Assembly: GCA_964291465.2 (NCBI GenBank)
Contig: OZ219930.1
Span: forward strand, 109,355 to 173,354
DNA: 64,000 bases
Direction of reading: 5' to 3'
Source of the DNA: JAGWBJ01 sp964291465
Lineage (GTDB): Bacteria > Chloroflexota > Dehalococcoidia > Lucifugimonadales > JAGWBF01
Shown one piece after another: positions 1-8,701 of this stretch. Under the pieces are notes generated by a model. The model was not told the origin of the DNA. It ran no database searches and was given only the letters and a program-made list of their open reading frames with translations. Both the position numbers and the translations under genes were made by a program. The first letter of the stretch is position 1, and each line of letters starts with the position of its first letter.

Positions 1-3000
1 GGTTGCCCAGGGTCGCGGCCACCCGGTCTCCCGGCGTGAGGACGCCGACCAGGTTCAGGGGGTCGCAGGCGGACACCACCACCCAACGTCCCTCTCCCTC
101 GGGGCTCCTCTCCGCCCGGAGCATCTCCACGGCCTCGGGCAACGCGAACTGCTCCCCCACGTAGCCCGCCACGAAGCGTCCACCCCGTATCTCGCCGCGG
201 GCCTCCATCCGCCGCAGAATGCGCACCAGGTCCCTCCAACGGGGCGCGTTGGCCTCCCGGGCCAGGAGCTCGGGGCACAGGACCCCGTACCTTCGCAGCA
301 GCTGGCGGGCCAGGGCGTCGGAGACGTCCTCCTGGGGAGCGGCCGCTTCCAGCAGCGACCACCGGCTGTACCCCCTGTTACGGACCCCGACCCATCGCCT
401 GGCCCTTGAGCCGCGCCGGCCGTGCACCGGCTTCCCGTCGATCCGGCGGCGCAGGGGCTCCATGCTGTCCGACGTGACCCTCCCAGCCGCGGCCAGTGTC
501 CACATGGCCGCCTCCACGTCCGCCGGCAGACGGCGGGTAGCGGCCACGATCTCGGACAGGAAGGACGCGCCTCTCCGGTCGAGGTAGGCCAGCACCTCCC
601 CGGCGGCGCCGTCGAAGCCGTCAGCGCCGTCGGACCCGTCGCCGAGAAGCCAGCCCAGCGCATCGCGGAGGGCGATGCTGACCGGCGTGTTCCTGGTCAG
701 GGGCCCCCGGCCCCCGCCGTTCCCGTTCTCCTCGTGACGGGACAGGCGGCCCCATACCACCTCGCCCTCCAGGCACAGCCGGTCCAGCATGGCGGGCGTA
801 TACCCTCCCACCCGGGCCGGAAGCAGGTCTTGCTCCCAGGCCCCGCAGGCCGACTCGAAGCCCTGGAGGGCCTCGACGGCCTCCAGCAGCCCCGCCTCAC
901 CCTGGAGCTGGGACCCGGGGTACACGTGATGCCAGCGCAGCAGGAAACGGAGGAAGGCGGCGGGGGGCACGGGCTCCACCTGCTTGCGCAGGCGTCCTAT
1001 GGTGCTCCTGTGAATGCGGGCCAGGATGCGCCTGTCGCAGTATTCCTCCACCTCCATACCCGGACGGAACCGGCCCTTCAGCACCAGGCCCTCTACCTCC
1101 ATGCTTGCCAGGGCTATCTCCAGGGCGCCGCGACCCAGGGCCAGCGCGGCGGACATCTCGTCGACAGTGAAGGGGCCCCAGCACTCGGCGCGCCCTCGGA
1201 CCAGGGCCAGCAAAGCCTCGTCCGCGTCCTCATCCCTGGACGAGACAACCTCTGGCAGCGGGGGTCGCCACCTGGCGGCAGGGTAGACGGCTGCCGCCTG
1301 AGCGGCCCACTCCGCGGGCGCCCACGCGACCCACGGGCCCTCGTCTGCTCCTTCCCCATAGATCTCGATGCGGTGGGCCCGGCCCGCGCGGGACAGCTCC
1401 TCGAACCATTGGCACACCTGGTCCTGGTCGCCCTGGGGGTGGCCCCGGGCCGCGTCCTCCAGGGGCATCACTCCTAGCACTGAGAGGGCATCGTGCAGCT
1501 CGTCGGCGTCCCGGACCGGGGGCCAGGCGTTCCTGGACTCGTCCTCGATGGCCCCCTGGTCGAGGGCGCCCAGGTCCCGGGCATCCTCGGGGAGCGCCCT
1601 TCGCAGCGAGACGGCCCGTGCCCGGCGCTCCTCCAGGGGCGCGTCGTCCAGAAAGGCGTAGGGCATGGCGTTGAGGACCTGGTGGGCGAAGACCGACGGC
1701 TGCAGCGTGTCCCTGGCGTGCACCTCTATGGTGCCCGCCTGGACCTCCGCCAACACGGACTCGAGGCCCCTAAGGTCCATCGCCTCGGTGAGGCAGTCCC
1801 GCACCGTCTCGAACACCAGAGGGTGGTCGGGCACCTCGATGTCCTCGGCCACGGCGTTGTCCTGGCAGGCCACCTGAGCTGGGAACACGGCGGCCAGCAG
1901 GTCGTCGGACCGCATCCTCTGCAGGGGAGAGGGCACCTTCCGGCCGCCGGTGTGCCGCAGGATCGCCAGGGCGCGGGTGGCGTCCCACCGCCACCTGGTC
2001 CCGAAGATGGGCGCCTGCAGCACCGCCTGGGTAAGGACCTCCTCGGCCCGCTTGGAGTCCACGTAGGAGAACACCTCCGAGACGGGAAAGGAGAGGGACG
2101 GCCCCAGGGAGAAGTTGATGCCGTCGTCGGTGGCCGACGCCTGGAGCTCGAAGTCGAAGCGGCGGCAGATGCTCTTTCGGAGCGCCATCCCCCAGGCCCG
2201 GTTGATGCGAGACCCCAGGGGGGAGTGGATGACCAGCTGCATGCCGCCGGTCTCGTCGAAGAAGCGCTCGGCGACGATGCGCCGGCCGGTGGGGACCAGC
2301 CCCAGGACGCGCTTCCCCTCCTCGACGTAGGCGATGAGCTGCCGGGCGGCGTCCGGGGGCACGCCGGTCTCCGTCACCAGCCAGTCCTCCCCTGTACCGG
2401 GCCCCGCGCCGGGGTCGCCCAGGCGCCTGTCGATCTCCTCCCGCAGCTCGCTGACCTCCTGGGATAGCTCCCCGGTGCGGCCCGGAGCCTCTCCCAGCCA
2501 GAAGGGTATCGTGGGGCTCTGGCCCTGGGCGTCCACGACACGGACCCGGCCGCTCTCCACCCTGGTTATCCTCCACGGCGTGTTTCCCAGGAGGAACACG
2601 TCGCCGGCCATGCTCTCGATGGCGAAGTCCTCGTTCACCGTCCCCACGAAGACGCCCTCGGGGTCGGCCACCACCTCGTAGTCGGCGTTGTCGGGAATGG
2701 CCCCGCCGCTGGTCAGGGCCGCTATCCTCGCTCCCCGGCGTCCCTTGAGGCGGCCCGCGACGCCGTCCCGGTGGAGCCAGGCCCTGGCCCGCCCGTGACG
2801 AGGCGCATACCCCTGGGACAGCACCTCGACCACGCCGTCGAACGACTCCCTGGTCAGGCCCCGGTAGGGGTAGGCCCGGCGACACATATCGTAGAGCCCG
2901 TCTTCGCTCCACTCTTCCAGGGCACATGCGGCAACCATCTGCTGGGCCAGCACGTCCAGCGGCCAGTCCGGGATTCGTAGCGTGTCCAGGTTGCGGCGGC

Positions 3001-4195
3001 GCACGGCCCGCAGCAGGGCGGCGCACTCTACGAGCTCGTCCCGGGTCAGGGGGAACACCCGTCCTTTGGGCACCGCTCCCAGGTGGTGCCCCGATCGCCC
3101 GATCCGTTGGAGCAGCAACCCGATGGACCGGGGGGAGCCGATCTGGCAAACGAGGTCGACGACGCCCACGTCGATGCCCAGCTCCAGGGAGGCGGTGGCT
3201 ACGCACACTTTCACCTGGCCCTTCTTGAGCCTCTCCTCCGCTGCCAAACGGGTGGCCCGGGACAGGCTGCCATGGTGGGTGGCGACCGCCTCCTCGCCGA
3301 GACGCACCGAGAGCTGGTGGGCCACCCGCTCGGCCAGACGACGAGTGTTGACGAAGACCAGGGTCGTGCGATGGCCCCTCACCAGCTCCGCCACCGAGTC
3401 CAGGGTCTCGGCCCACAGCTCATGGGTGGCGATGGGCCCCAGCTCCTGCTGTTGGGGCATGCTGACGCCCAGGTCCACGGTCCTGGCGTGGCCGGTGTCC
3501 ACGATGGTGCAGCTCGGCGTGCCGTCCTCGGCGACGTTCTCGTTGCCCACCAGGAAGCGGGCGACGTCGTCTATGGGCCTCTGGGTGGCCGAGAGCCCGA
3601 TGCGGGTGACCGGCCCATCGGCCAGCTCGCACAGCCTCTCTACGGAGAGGGACAGGTGTGAGCCCCTCTTGTCGTCGGCCACGGCGTGGATCTCGTCCAG
3701 GATCAGCGTCCGAGTGTCCTTGAGGCCGGCGCGCCCGCTCTTGGACGTCAGAAGGATGTACAGGGACTCGGGGGTGGTGATCAGGATGTGGGGCGGGGTC
3801 CTGGCCATCTTCTGACGCTCGGAGGCCTTGGTATCGCCCGTGCGGACGGCGGTCCTGATCTCTGGCAGGTCCAGCCCCATCTCTTGGGCCAGGGCGCCTA
3901 TCTCCTCCAGGGGCACGGCCAGGTTCTTCTGGATGTCGTTGGACAGGGCCTTGAGGGGCGAAACGTACACCACCCGGGTCTCGTCGGGCAGGCCTCCGTC
4001 CAACGCCTGGCGCACCAGGGAGTCGATGCAGGTGAGGAAGGCGGCCAGGGTCTTGCCCGAGCCGGTGGGCGCCGCGATGAGGGTATGCCGGCCCTGGGAT
4101 ATGGCCGGCCAGCCCACATCCTGGGCGTCGGTGGGGGCGTCGAACCTCCTCGCGAACCATTCCCGGACCAATGGATGGAACAGTGAGAGGACCAT
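1..4195 (-). CDS. lhr: Lhr-type large DEAD/DEAH helicase, C-terminus beyond window
   Basis: An uninterrupted reading frame begins with ATG at 4195 and runs off the left edge, giving about 1398 visible residues. The N-terminal part is a superfamily 2 helicase: Walker A G-S-G-K-T with Lys48, a D-E-I-H Walker B near residues 167-170, and motif VI (Q-R-I-G-R-S-G) near residue 365. The long region after the helicase core matches the layout of Lhr proteins (winged helix, then a large C-terminal domain), usually 1400-1500 residues, so little is missing. Family members act in DNA repair as 3'-5' helicases. I checked the frame at eight points and found no break. It is divergent from the NHL gene. There is no clear ribosome-binding site before the ATG, so the start could shift slightly. 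Confidence 0.9.
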   Translation of the reverse strand, partial: MVLSLFHPLVREWFARRFDAPTDAQDVGWPAISQGRHTLIAAPTGSGKTLAAFLTCIDSLVRQALDGGLPDETRVVYVSPLKALSNDIQKNLAVPLEEIGALAQEMGLDLPEIRTAVRTGDTKASERQKMARTPPHILITTPESLYILLTSKSGRAGLKDTRTLILDEIHAVADDKRGSHLSLSVERLCELADGPVTRIGLSATQRPIDDVARFLVGNENVAEDGTPSCTIVDTGHARTVDLGVSMPQQQELGPIATHELWAETLDSVAELVRGHRTTLVFVNTRRLAERVAHQLSVRLGEEAVATHHGSLSRATRLAAEERLKKGQVKVCVATASLELGIDVGVVDLVCQIGSPRSIGLLLQRIGRSGHHLGAVPKGRVFPLTRDELVECAALLRAVRRRNLDTLRIPDWPLDVLAQQMVAACALEEWSEDGLYDMCRRAYPYRGLTRESFDGVVEVLSQGYAPRHGRARAWLHRDGVAGRLKGRRGARIAALTSGGAIPDNADYEVVADPEGVFVGTVNEDFAIESMAGDVFLLGNTPWRITRVESGRVRVVDAQGQSPTIPFWLGEAPGRTGELSQEVSELREEIDRRLGDPGAGPGTGEDWLVTETGVPPDAARQLIAYVEEGKRVLGLVPTGRRIVAERFFDETGGMQLVIHSPLGSRINRAWGMALRKSICRRFDFELQASATDDGINFSLGPSLSFPVSEVFSYVDSKRAEEVLTQAVLQAPIFGTRWRWDATRALAILRHTGGRKVPSPLQRMRSDDLLAAVFPAQVACQDNAVAEDIEVPDHPLVFETVRDCLTEAMDLRGLESVLAEVQAGTIEVHARDTLQPSVFAHQVLNAMPYAFLDDAPLEERRARAVSLRRALPEDARDLGALDQGAIEDESRNAWPPVRDADELHDALSVLGVMPLEDAARGHPQGDQDQVCQWFEELSRAGRAHRIEIYGEGADEGPWVAWAPAEWAAQAAAVYPAARWRPPLPEVVSSRDEDADEALLALVRGRAECWGPFTVDEMSAALALGRGALEIALASMEVEGLVLKGRFRPGMEVEEYCDRRILARIHRSTIGRLRKQVEPVPPAAFLRFLLRWHHVYPGSQLQGEAGLLEAVEALQGFESACGAWEQDLLPARVGGYTPAMLDRLCLEGEVVWGRLSRHEENGNGGGRGPLTRNTPVSIALRDALGWLLGDGSDGADGFDGAAGEVLAYLDRRGASFLSEIVAATRRLPADVEAAMWTLAAAGRVTSDSMEPLRRRIDGKPVHGRRGSRARRWVGVRNRGYSRWSLLEAAAPQEDVSDALARQLLRRYGVLCPELLAREANAPRWRDLVRILRRMEARGEIRGGRFVAGYVGEQFALPEAVEMLRAERSPEGEGRWVVVSACDPLNLVGVLTPGDRVAATLGN

Positions 4196-4318
4196 ATATC
4201 CAAGTTTAGCACCTTCCCCTCGCCTCCCGTCACCACCCCCGTGTCACTGTGATAATATAGGCCCACATCGGTACCCACAGTGGGCTACCCCCAGTTCGGT
4301 ACAACGAGGTGACCAAAG

Positions 4319-5284
4319 ATGACCACCGTCGGCCGCGGCAAGTACACCTACGAGCTGGTCCAGGACTGGCCTAAGCTGCCTCCCGGCTTCTCCCTGAGCA
4401 CCACCAGCAGCGTGGCCACGGACTCCCAGGACCGGGTGTACGTGTTCCAACGGGGGGAGCCGCCCGTGTGGGTGTTCGAAAGGGACGGCAGATATGTCGG
4501 CACCTGGGGGCACGGCTCGTTCATACGGCCCCACGGCTGCTACATACAGGACGACGTCATCTACCTGACGGACACCGACGACTCGGTGGCCATGCGGTAC
4601 ACGCTGGACGGGAGGATGCTGCAGATCATCGGGAAGCGGGGCCGGCACTCGGACTCTGGGACAGACGTCTACGGCGACCTGGTGCCAAGGGCCGCCCCAC
4701 CGTTCAACCACCCCACCGGCCTGGTGCCCGCGCCCTCGGGAGAGCTGTACGCGGCCGACGGCGAGAAGAACTGCCGCGTGCACCGGTTCACCGCCGGCGG
4801 GCGTCTCATCTCCTCCTGGGGAGACCCCGGCAAGATGGAGCCCAACCAGTTCCACCTGCCCCACGGGATCCTGGTGGACGGCGACGGCCGAGTCTACGTG
4901 TGCGACCGGGAGAACTCCAGGGTCCAGGTGTTCGACGTCGACGGGAACGTGGTCTCGGTGTGGACGGACCTGCGCCCCCCCACGGACATAGCCATTGACT
5001 CCGAAGGGGCCTTCTACGTCAGCCAGTTCGGGTTCAACATCAGCCACCGGTACGAGGGCTACCCGCCGCCCACGGGCAGCGGCAGCGCCCTCAAGGACGA
5101 CCAGGGTCGGCGCACCGTGCGGCCCGACGGACCGCCGCAGATCAGCGTCCTGGACAGGGACGGCAATGTGCTGGCGTCCTGGGAGTCCCGCAAGGCCCAC
5201 GGCCTTTGGGTGGACGGACACGGGGACATCTACACAGCCGTCGAAGACGAGAAGAGCGTCGACAAGTACGTCCGGGTGGGCTAG
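4319..5284 (+). CDS. NHL-repeat beta-propeller protein
   Basis: A 321-residue protein made of repeated blade motifs such as G-R-V-Y-V-C-D-R-E-N-S-R-V-Q-V-F-D and G-E-L-Y-A-A-D-G, spaced about 45 residues apart. This is typical of NHL/SMP-30-like six-bladed propellers, including peptidyl-alpha-hydroxyglycine lyase-like proteins. No signal peptide or membrane segment is visible, so it is probably cytoplasmic. The ATG follows G-A-G-G-T-G at about 8 nt. It is 47 nt upstream of the first LLM flavin gene and probably cotranscribed with both LLM genes, so a role in handling the same substrate (lactone or sugar-like) is possible. The exact reaction cannot be read from the sequence. Confidence 0.85.
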   Translation: MTTVGRGKYTYELVQDWPKLPPGFSLSTTSSVATDSQDRVYVFQRGEPPVWVFERDGRYVGTWGHGSFIRPHGCYIQDDVIYLTDTDDSVAMRYTLDGRMLQIIGKRGRHSDSGTDVYGDLVPRAAPPFNHPTGLVPAPSGELYAADGEKNCRVHRFTAGGRLISSWGDPGKMEPNQFHLPHGILVDGDGRVYVCDRENSRVQVFDVDGNVVSVWTDLRPPTDIAIDSEGAFYVSQFGFNISHRYEGYPPPTGSGSALKDDQGRRTVRPDGPPQISVLDRDGNVLASWESRKAHGLWVDGHGDIYTAVEDEKSVDKYVRVG

Positions 5285-5331
5285 GCGGCATCGGGCCCGG
5301 CCCGGACGGGGACAGGTATAAGGAGCGGGAG

Positions 5332-6387
5332 ATGAGATTCGGCACCTTCACTTTCTCGGTCAGCCACGACCACAAGCGGGACCACGACGTCATCGACAAC
5401 AGCATGCGGGAGGTGCTGCTGGCCGAGGAGATCGGAATGCACGCGGTATGGCTTACGGAGCACCACTTCGACGGCGGAGTGGCCTACGCGGACCCGGTGG
5501 TCTTCGGCGCGGCGGTGGCGGCCCGGACCCGGAAGGTGCGCATCGGGTTCGCGGTGGTGGAGATGGCCATGCACCATCCCGTGCGGCTGGCCGCGCAGAC
5601 GGCCCTGCTGGACCACCTGAGCCACGGCCGGCTGACGGTGGGCATCGGAAGGGGCTCCGCCTACAACGAGTACGAGTACATCGGCTTCGGCCTGGCCATG
5701 GAGGATGCCCGGGACATGCTGCCCGAGGCCGAAGAGCTGCTGGTCAAGGCCTGGACGGGGGAGGACGTGCGCCACGAGGGGCGATTCTGGAAGGGGGCGT
5801 TCCCCATGCTCCGTCCCCAGCCCTACCAGAAGCCCCACCCTCCCATCGTAAGGGCATGCATCTCCGACGGCTCCGCCATGGAGATGGCCTCCATAGGGCG
5901 TCCCATCCTCATAGGGATCGAGGCCGCCGACACGCTGAAAGACCGCCTGCAGAGGTACGGGGAGACGATGCTGGGAGCAGGCTTCAGCGAGAGCGAGGTG
6001 GAGGGGGCCCTGGACGAGACCTGGTGCCAGCGGGGGCTCTACGTGACGGAGACGGACGAGGAGGCCGAGGAGCCGGCCAGGGTCCACCTGAAGCGGTATC
6101 GAGACTTCATCATGGAGGCCAGGGTCAAGTACAACCCAGGGTCCATCCTCGCGCCCGACCCCAAGTCGCCGGTGAACCCCAACGCCGGGAAGGTCAGCGC
6201 CCGGGACCAGTACGAGCACGCCTTCCTGGCAGGCTCTCCGAAGAGGGTCGCGGAGCAGCTGGCGGAGCTGCGGGACGCGGGAGTCCGCAACCTGATGCTC
6301 AACGTGAACGTGGGCGAGATGCCCCAGGACAAGGTCGAAGCGTCGATGAAGCTCTTCGGCGAGAAGGTCCTGCCAAAGTTTACCTAG
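5332..6387 (+). CDS. LLM-class flavin-dependent oxidoreductase A
   Basis: A 351-residue member of the bacterial luciferase-like monooxygenase fold (TIM barrel using FMNH2 or F420). Family marks include M-R-F-G-T-F-T at the N-terminus, W-L-T-E-H-H-F near residue 40, the segment R-L-A-A-Q-T-A-L-L-D-H-L-S-H-G-R near residues 84-99, and V-G-I-G-R-G-S-A-Y-N-E-Y-E. The ATG has A-A-G-G-A-G 7 nt upstream. It is the second gene of an apparent NHL-LLM-LLM operon. The N-terminal E-H-H-F motif resembles alkanal or nitrilotriacetate monooxygenase-type enzymes, but the substrate is unknown. It is not a close duplicate of the next gene. Confidence 0.9.
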   Translation: MRFGTFTFSVSHDHKRDHDVIDNSMREVLLAEEIGMHAVWLTEHHFDGGVAYADPVVFGAAVAARTRKVRIGFAVVEMAMHHPVRLAAQTALLDHLSHGRLTVGIGRGSAYNEYEYIGFGLAMEDARDMLPEAEELLVKAWTGEDVRHEGRFWKGAFPMLRPQPYQKPHPPIVRACISDGSAMEMASIGRPILIGIEAADTLKDRLQRYGETMLGAGFSESEVEGALDETWCQRGLYVTETDEEAEEPARVHLKRYRDFIMEARVKYNPGSILAPDPKSPVNPNAGKVSARDQYEHAFLAGSPKRVAEQLAELRDAGVRNLMLNVNVGEMPQDKVEASMKLFGEKVLPKFT

Positions 6388-6458
6388 CAACTAACGCCGA
6401 CAAGAGGCCGCCCGTCGGCACTTCATTTGGAGGCGGCACACCAGCGGAGGCGACACTC

Positions 6459-7457
6459 ATGGACGTTGGACTGTACCTGAAGGACTTCGTGGACTCGAGG
6501 GACCGGAGCACCTACCACCAGGTGGAAGACGCGGTGGACCTGCTGGGGCGGGCCAGGTCGTGGGGGTTCATGGGTGTGTACGCGCCCCAGCACTGGGTAG
6601 CCCACCCCAACATCTGGCTGGAGCCGATACCCCTGCTGGCCCGCATGGTCCCTGCCACCGAGGGGCTGAAGCTCATCACCGGGATAATCCTGTTGCCCAT
6701 GCACAACCCGGTGCACCTGGCCGAGCAGGTGATCAGCATCGACCACATAAGCAACGGCAGGTTCGTGCTGGGTGTGGGCCTGGGCTACCGCGAGACGGAG
6801 CTGGAGGCCACGGGCACCAACCGCCGGGAGCGGGTGGCCCGGTTCGAGGAGTCCCTGAAGCTGATGAGGATGCTCTGGTCGGGAGAACGGGTCAGCTTCG
6901 AGGGTGACTTCTGGCAGGTGCACGACGCCAAGGTCGCCATAACGCCGGTGCAGAAGCCCCACCCTCCCATCTGGGTCGCGGCCCAGAGCCGGCGGGCCAC
7001 CCGCCGCGCCGCCATCATGGCCGACGCCTGCCTTCTGGGACCCCAGCAGGGCTGGAAGGACGTCAGCTACCTGGCACAGGTGTACAAGGAAGCGCTGGCG
7101 GAGGAGGGCAAGACAGGGCTCCTGGGGGCCAACCGGACCATAGCCATCGCCAGGGACCGGGAGACCGCCTTCCGCGAGGCGAGGGAGGCGGCGGAGAAGA
7201 AGGCGGGCATGTACGGCGGCTGGAACATGCAGGAGCGGAACTCGGTGGACCTGGGGCTGTCGGGAGAGCGGGACCTAGCCGACTGGGCCATCGCGGGCAG
7301 CCCCCAGGAGTGCGCCGAGCAGATAGCCCGGGCCCACGACGAGGACGGCGTGGGATACATCGGCCTGGGGTTCCTGAACCTGCCCGCGGAGCACTCGGCC
7401 AGGATCGAGTACCTGCAGCTCATCTCGGAAGAGGTGCTGCCGCTGCTGCCACAATAG
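6459..7457 (+). CDS. LLM-class flavin-dependent oxidoreductase B
   Basis: A 332-residue luciferase-like flavin or F420-dependent oxidoreductase. It has the family pattern G-F-M-G-V-Y-A-P-Q-H-W, then L-A-E-Q-V-I-S-I-D-H-I-S-N-G-R-F-V-L-G-V-G-L-G-Y-R, then K-P-H-P-P-I-W-V-A-A. The ATG at 6459 begins the conserved region; the frame is open further upstream, but that stretch overlaps the preceding gene and looks non-coding. G-C-G-G-A-G-G lies about 6 nt upstream. It sits 71 nt after LLM A, in the same probable operon. Two paralogous LLM enzymes beside an NHL propeller suggest stepwise oxidation of an organic substrate; that is inference. Confidence 0.9.
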   Translation: MDVGLYLKDFVDSRDRSTYHQVEDAVDLLGRARSWGFMGVYAPQHWVAHPNIWLEPIPLLARMVPATEGLKLITGIILLPMHNPVHLAEQVISIDHISNGRFVLGVGLGYRETELEATGTNRRERVARFEESLKLMRMLWSGERVSFEGDFWQVHDAKVAITPVQKPHPPIWVAAQSRRATRRAAIMADACLLGPQQGWKDVSYLAQVYKEALAEEGKTGLLGANRTIAIARDRETAFREAREAAEKKAGMYGGWNMQERNSVDLGLSGERDLADWAIAGSPQECAEQIARAHDEDGVGYIGLGFLNLPAEHSARIEYLQLISEEVLPLLPQ

Positions 7458-7571
7458 GCGCCCTCGGCCGAGAACGCCTCGCCGACATGATTGCCCGGCG
7501 GCCCTCGGGCGGCTTGCCCGCCATTGGCTGCCTCCACGACCACAGGAGCCGCGACGGTTGTTCCGGAAGTA

Positions 7572-7601
7572 GTTGTGACCACAACCGCACCGTGCTATAG
7601 T
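7572..7601 (+). promoter_or_regulatory. marR promoter with overlapping palindromic operator
   Basis: GTTGTGACCACAAC (7572-7585) is a perfect 6+2+6 palindrome. It overlaps a sigma70-like promoter: -35 TTGTGA at 7573-7578, 17-nt spacer, -10 TATAGT at 7596-7601. The predicted transcription start is close to the marR ATG at 7608, so the message would be leaderless. A palindrome over the -35 box fits autorepression by the MarR product. The geometry is seen directly; the regulator assignment is inferred. Confidence 0.6.
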
Positions 7602-7607
7602 AGCTCC

Positions 7608-8060
7608 ATGAACAGGGACTTGGAGCCACACGTCATAGCCGCCTGGCAAGCGATGGCGAGGACGGTGGGGTCGCTCATGAAGTCGCTGGACGAGGAGCTC
7701 CAACGCACCCACGGCCTGACCCTGAGCTACTTCGACGTGCTGGAGGAGCTGAGCAACGCGCCGGGGGAGCGGGTGCGTATGCAGCAGCTCGCCGACGCGG
7801 TGATGCTGAGCCGCAGCGGGCTCACCCGCCTCATCGACCGGATGGTAACGGCGGGCCTGGTGCAACGGGAGCCGTTCCCGGCGGACCGCCGCGGCTACTA
7901 CGCGCTGGCGACGGAGGAGGGCAAGCGACTATACCTCCGGGCCAGGCCGGTGAAGGCCCAGGCCATCCTACAACGCTTCGGGAGCCACCTGGACTACTCC
8001 GACCTGCTGGGGCTGAGCGGCGCCCTGCGCAAGGTGATGGTCGCCAACGACCTGCTCTAG
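7608..8060 (+). CDS. MarR-family transcriptional regulator
   Basis: A 150-residue MarR-type winged-helix regulator. The DNA-binding part is roughly residues 35-110: L-S-Y-F-D-V-L-E-E-L, then M-Q-Q-L-A-D-A-V-M-L-S-R-S-G-L-T-R-L-I-D-R-M as recognition helix, then G-L-V-Q-R-E-P-F-P-A-D-R-R-G-Y-Y-A-L as wing. ATG 7608 is chosen because it begins the conserved fold. No Shine-Dalgarno sequence is present, in keeping with a leaderless message. The palindrome just upstream is its likely operator. It may control itself and the neighbouring LLM operon. Its stop codon overlaps that of the convergent PNPOx-like gene. Confidence 0.9.
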   Translation: MNRDLEPHVIAAWQAMARTVGSLMKSLDEELQRTHGLTLSYFDVLEELSNAPGERVRMQQLADAVMLSRSGLTRLIDRMVTAGLVQREPFPADRRGYYALATEEGKRLYLRARPVKAQAILQRFGSHLDYSDLLGLSGALRKVMVANDLL

Positions 8061-8533
8061 GCCGCCCCCGTGAGAGGGAACCTCCACCGGGTCGCGGTCC
8101 TGGGGAAGTCTCCCTCGTCCCATGCCAGGACCTTGGTATGGGTCAGGCGGTACATCACGGGCCCGTCCCCGACGGCAGCCACGTCCACCCCGTACTTGGC
8201 CTCGTAGGCGCGGGCCGCCCGGCCTAGGCTCGCGGGGTCCCTCGCAGGGTCGAGCCTTCCGTGCATTACCACGACTTCGTCCCCGCTCTCCAGGTGGACG
8301 GCCGCCCTGGGGTCCCGTCGGGCGTTGCGAGACTTCAGGGACGCCCCATCGGTGAAGAAGCAGAAGCCCCCCTCGAACCAGAGCCCCCAGACGGGCACCA
8401 CGTGGGGCGCGCCGTCGCGTCGGCTGGTCGCCAGCCAGTAGCTGCGGGCCCTGGACATCCTATCCACGACCCAGTCCCACGACAGGGGCGTAGCCTCGTG
8501 TCGCGGGTCCCTCAGGCCGTAGCTCTCGGGCAT
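8057..8533 (-). CDS. Pyridoxamine 5'-phosphate oxidase-like (PNPOx/F420) family protein
   Basis: A split-barrel flavin- or F420-binding protein of about 158 residues. Visible marks are Y-W-L-A-T-S-R-R-D-G-A-P-H-V-V-P-V-W-G-L-W-F near residues 35-56 and K-S-R-N-A-R-R-D-P-R-A-A-V-H-L-E near residues 70-85, both typical of PPOX-class F420-dependent enzymes. The start is the ATG at 8533, giving the usual family length; in-frame ATGs at 8560 and 8572 are also possible, and none has a good ribosome-binding site. It converges on marR, overlapping it by 3 nt. The substrate is unknown. Confidence 0.85.
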   Translation of the reverse strand: MPESYGLRDPRHEATPLSWDWVVDRMSRARSYWLATSRRDGAPHVVPVWGLWFEGGFCFFTDGASLKSRNARRDPRAAVHLESGDEVVVMHGRLDPARDPASLGRAARAYEAKYGVDVAAVGDGPVMYRLTHTKVLAWDEGDFPRTATRWRFPLTGAA

Positions 8534-8701
8534 GGACGGACGGTCCGGGGCGGGCAACATGCCGGCGCCCATGATAGGCCGTGCGAGCGGCCCGGTCAAC
8601 GGGCAACGGGGCTCCTGGGCCTTCGTTGACACGCCCCAGCCCTGCACGTATGATTGCCCAGCCGAAGCCCACCCTCCGCCGAGGCCCGGAAAGGAGACGG
8701 G

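Noticed and set aside
1770..3416. A 548-residue frame within the helicase gene on the same strand
   Set aside because: Out of frame with the helicase motifs; the true frame is open across the whole region.
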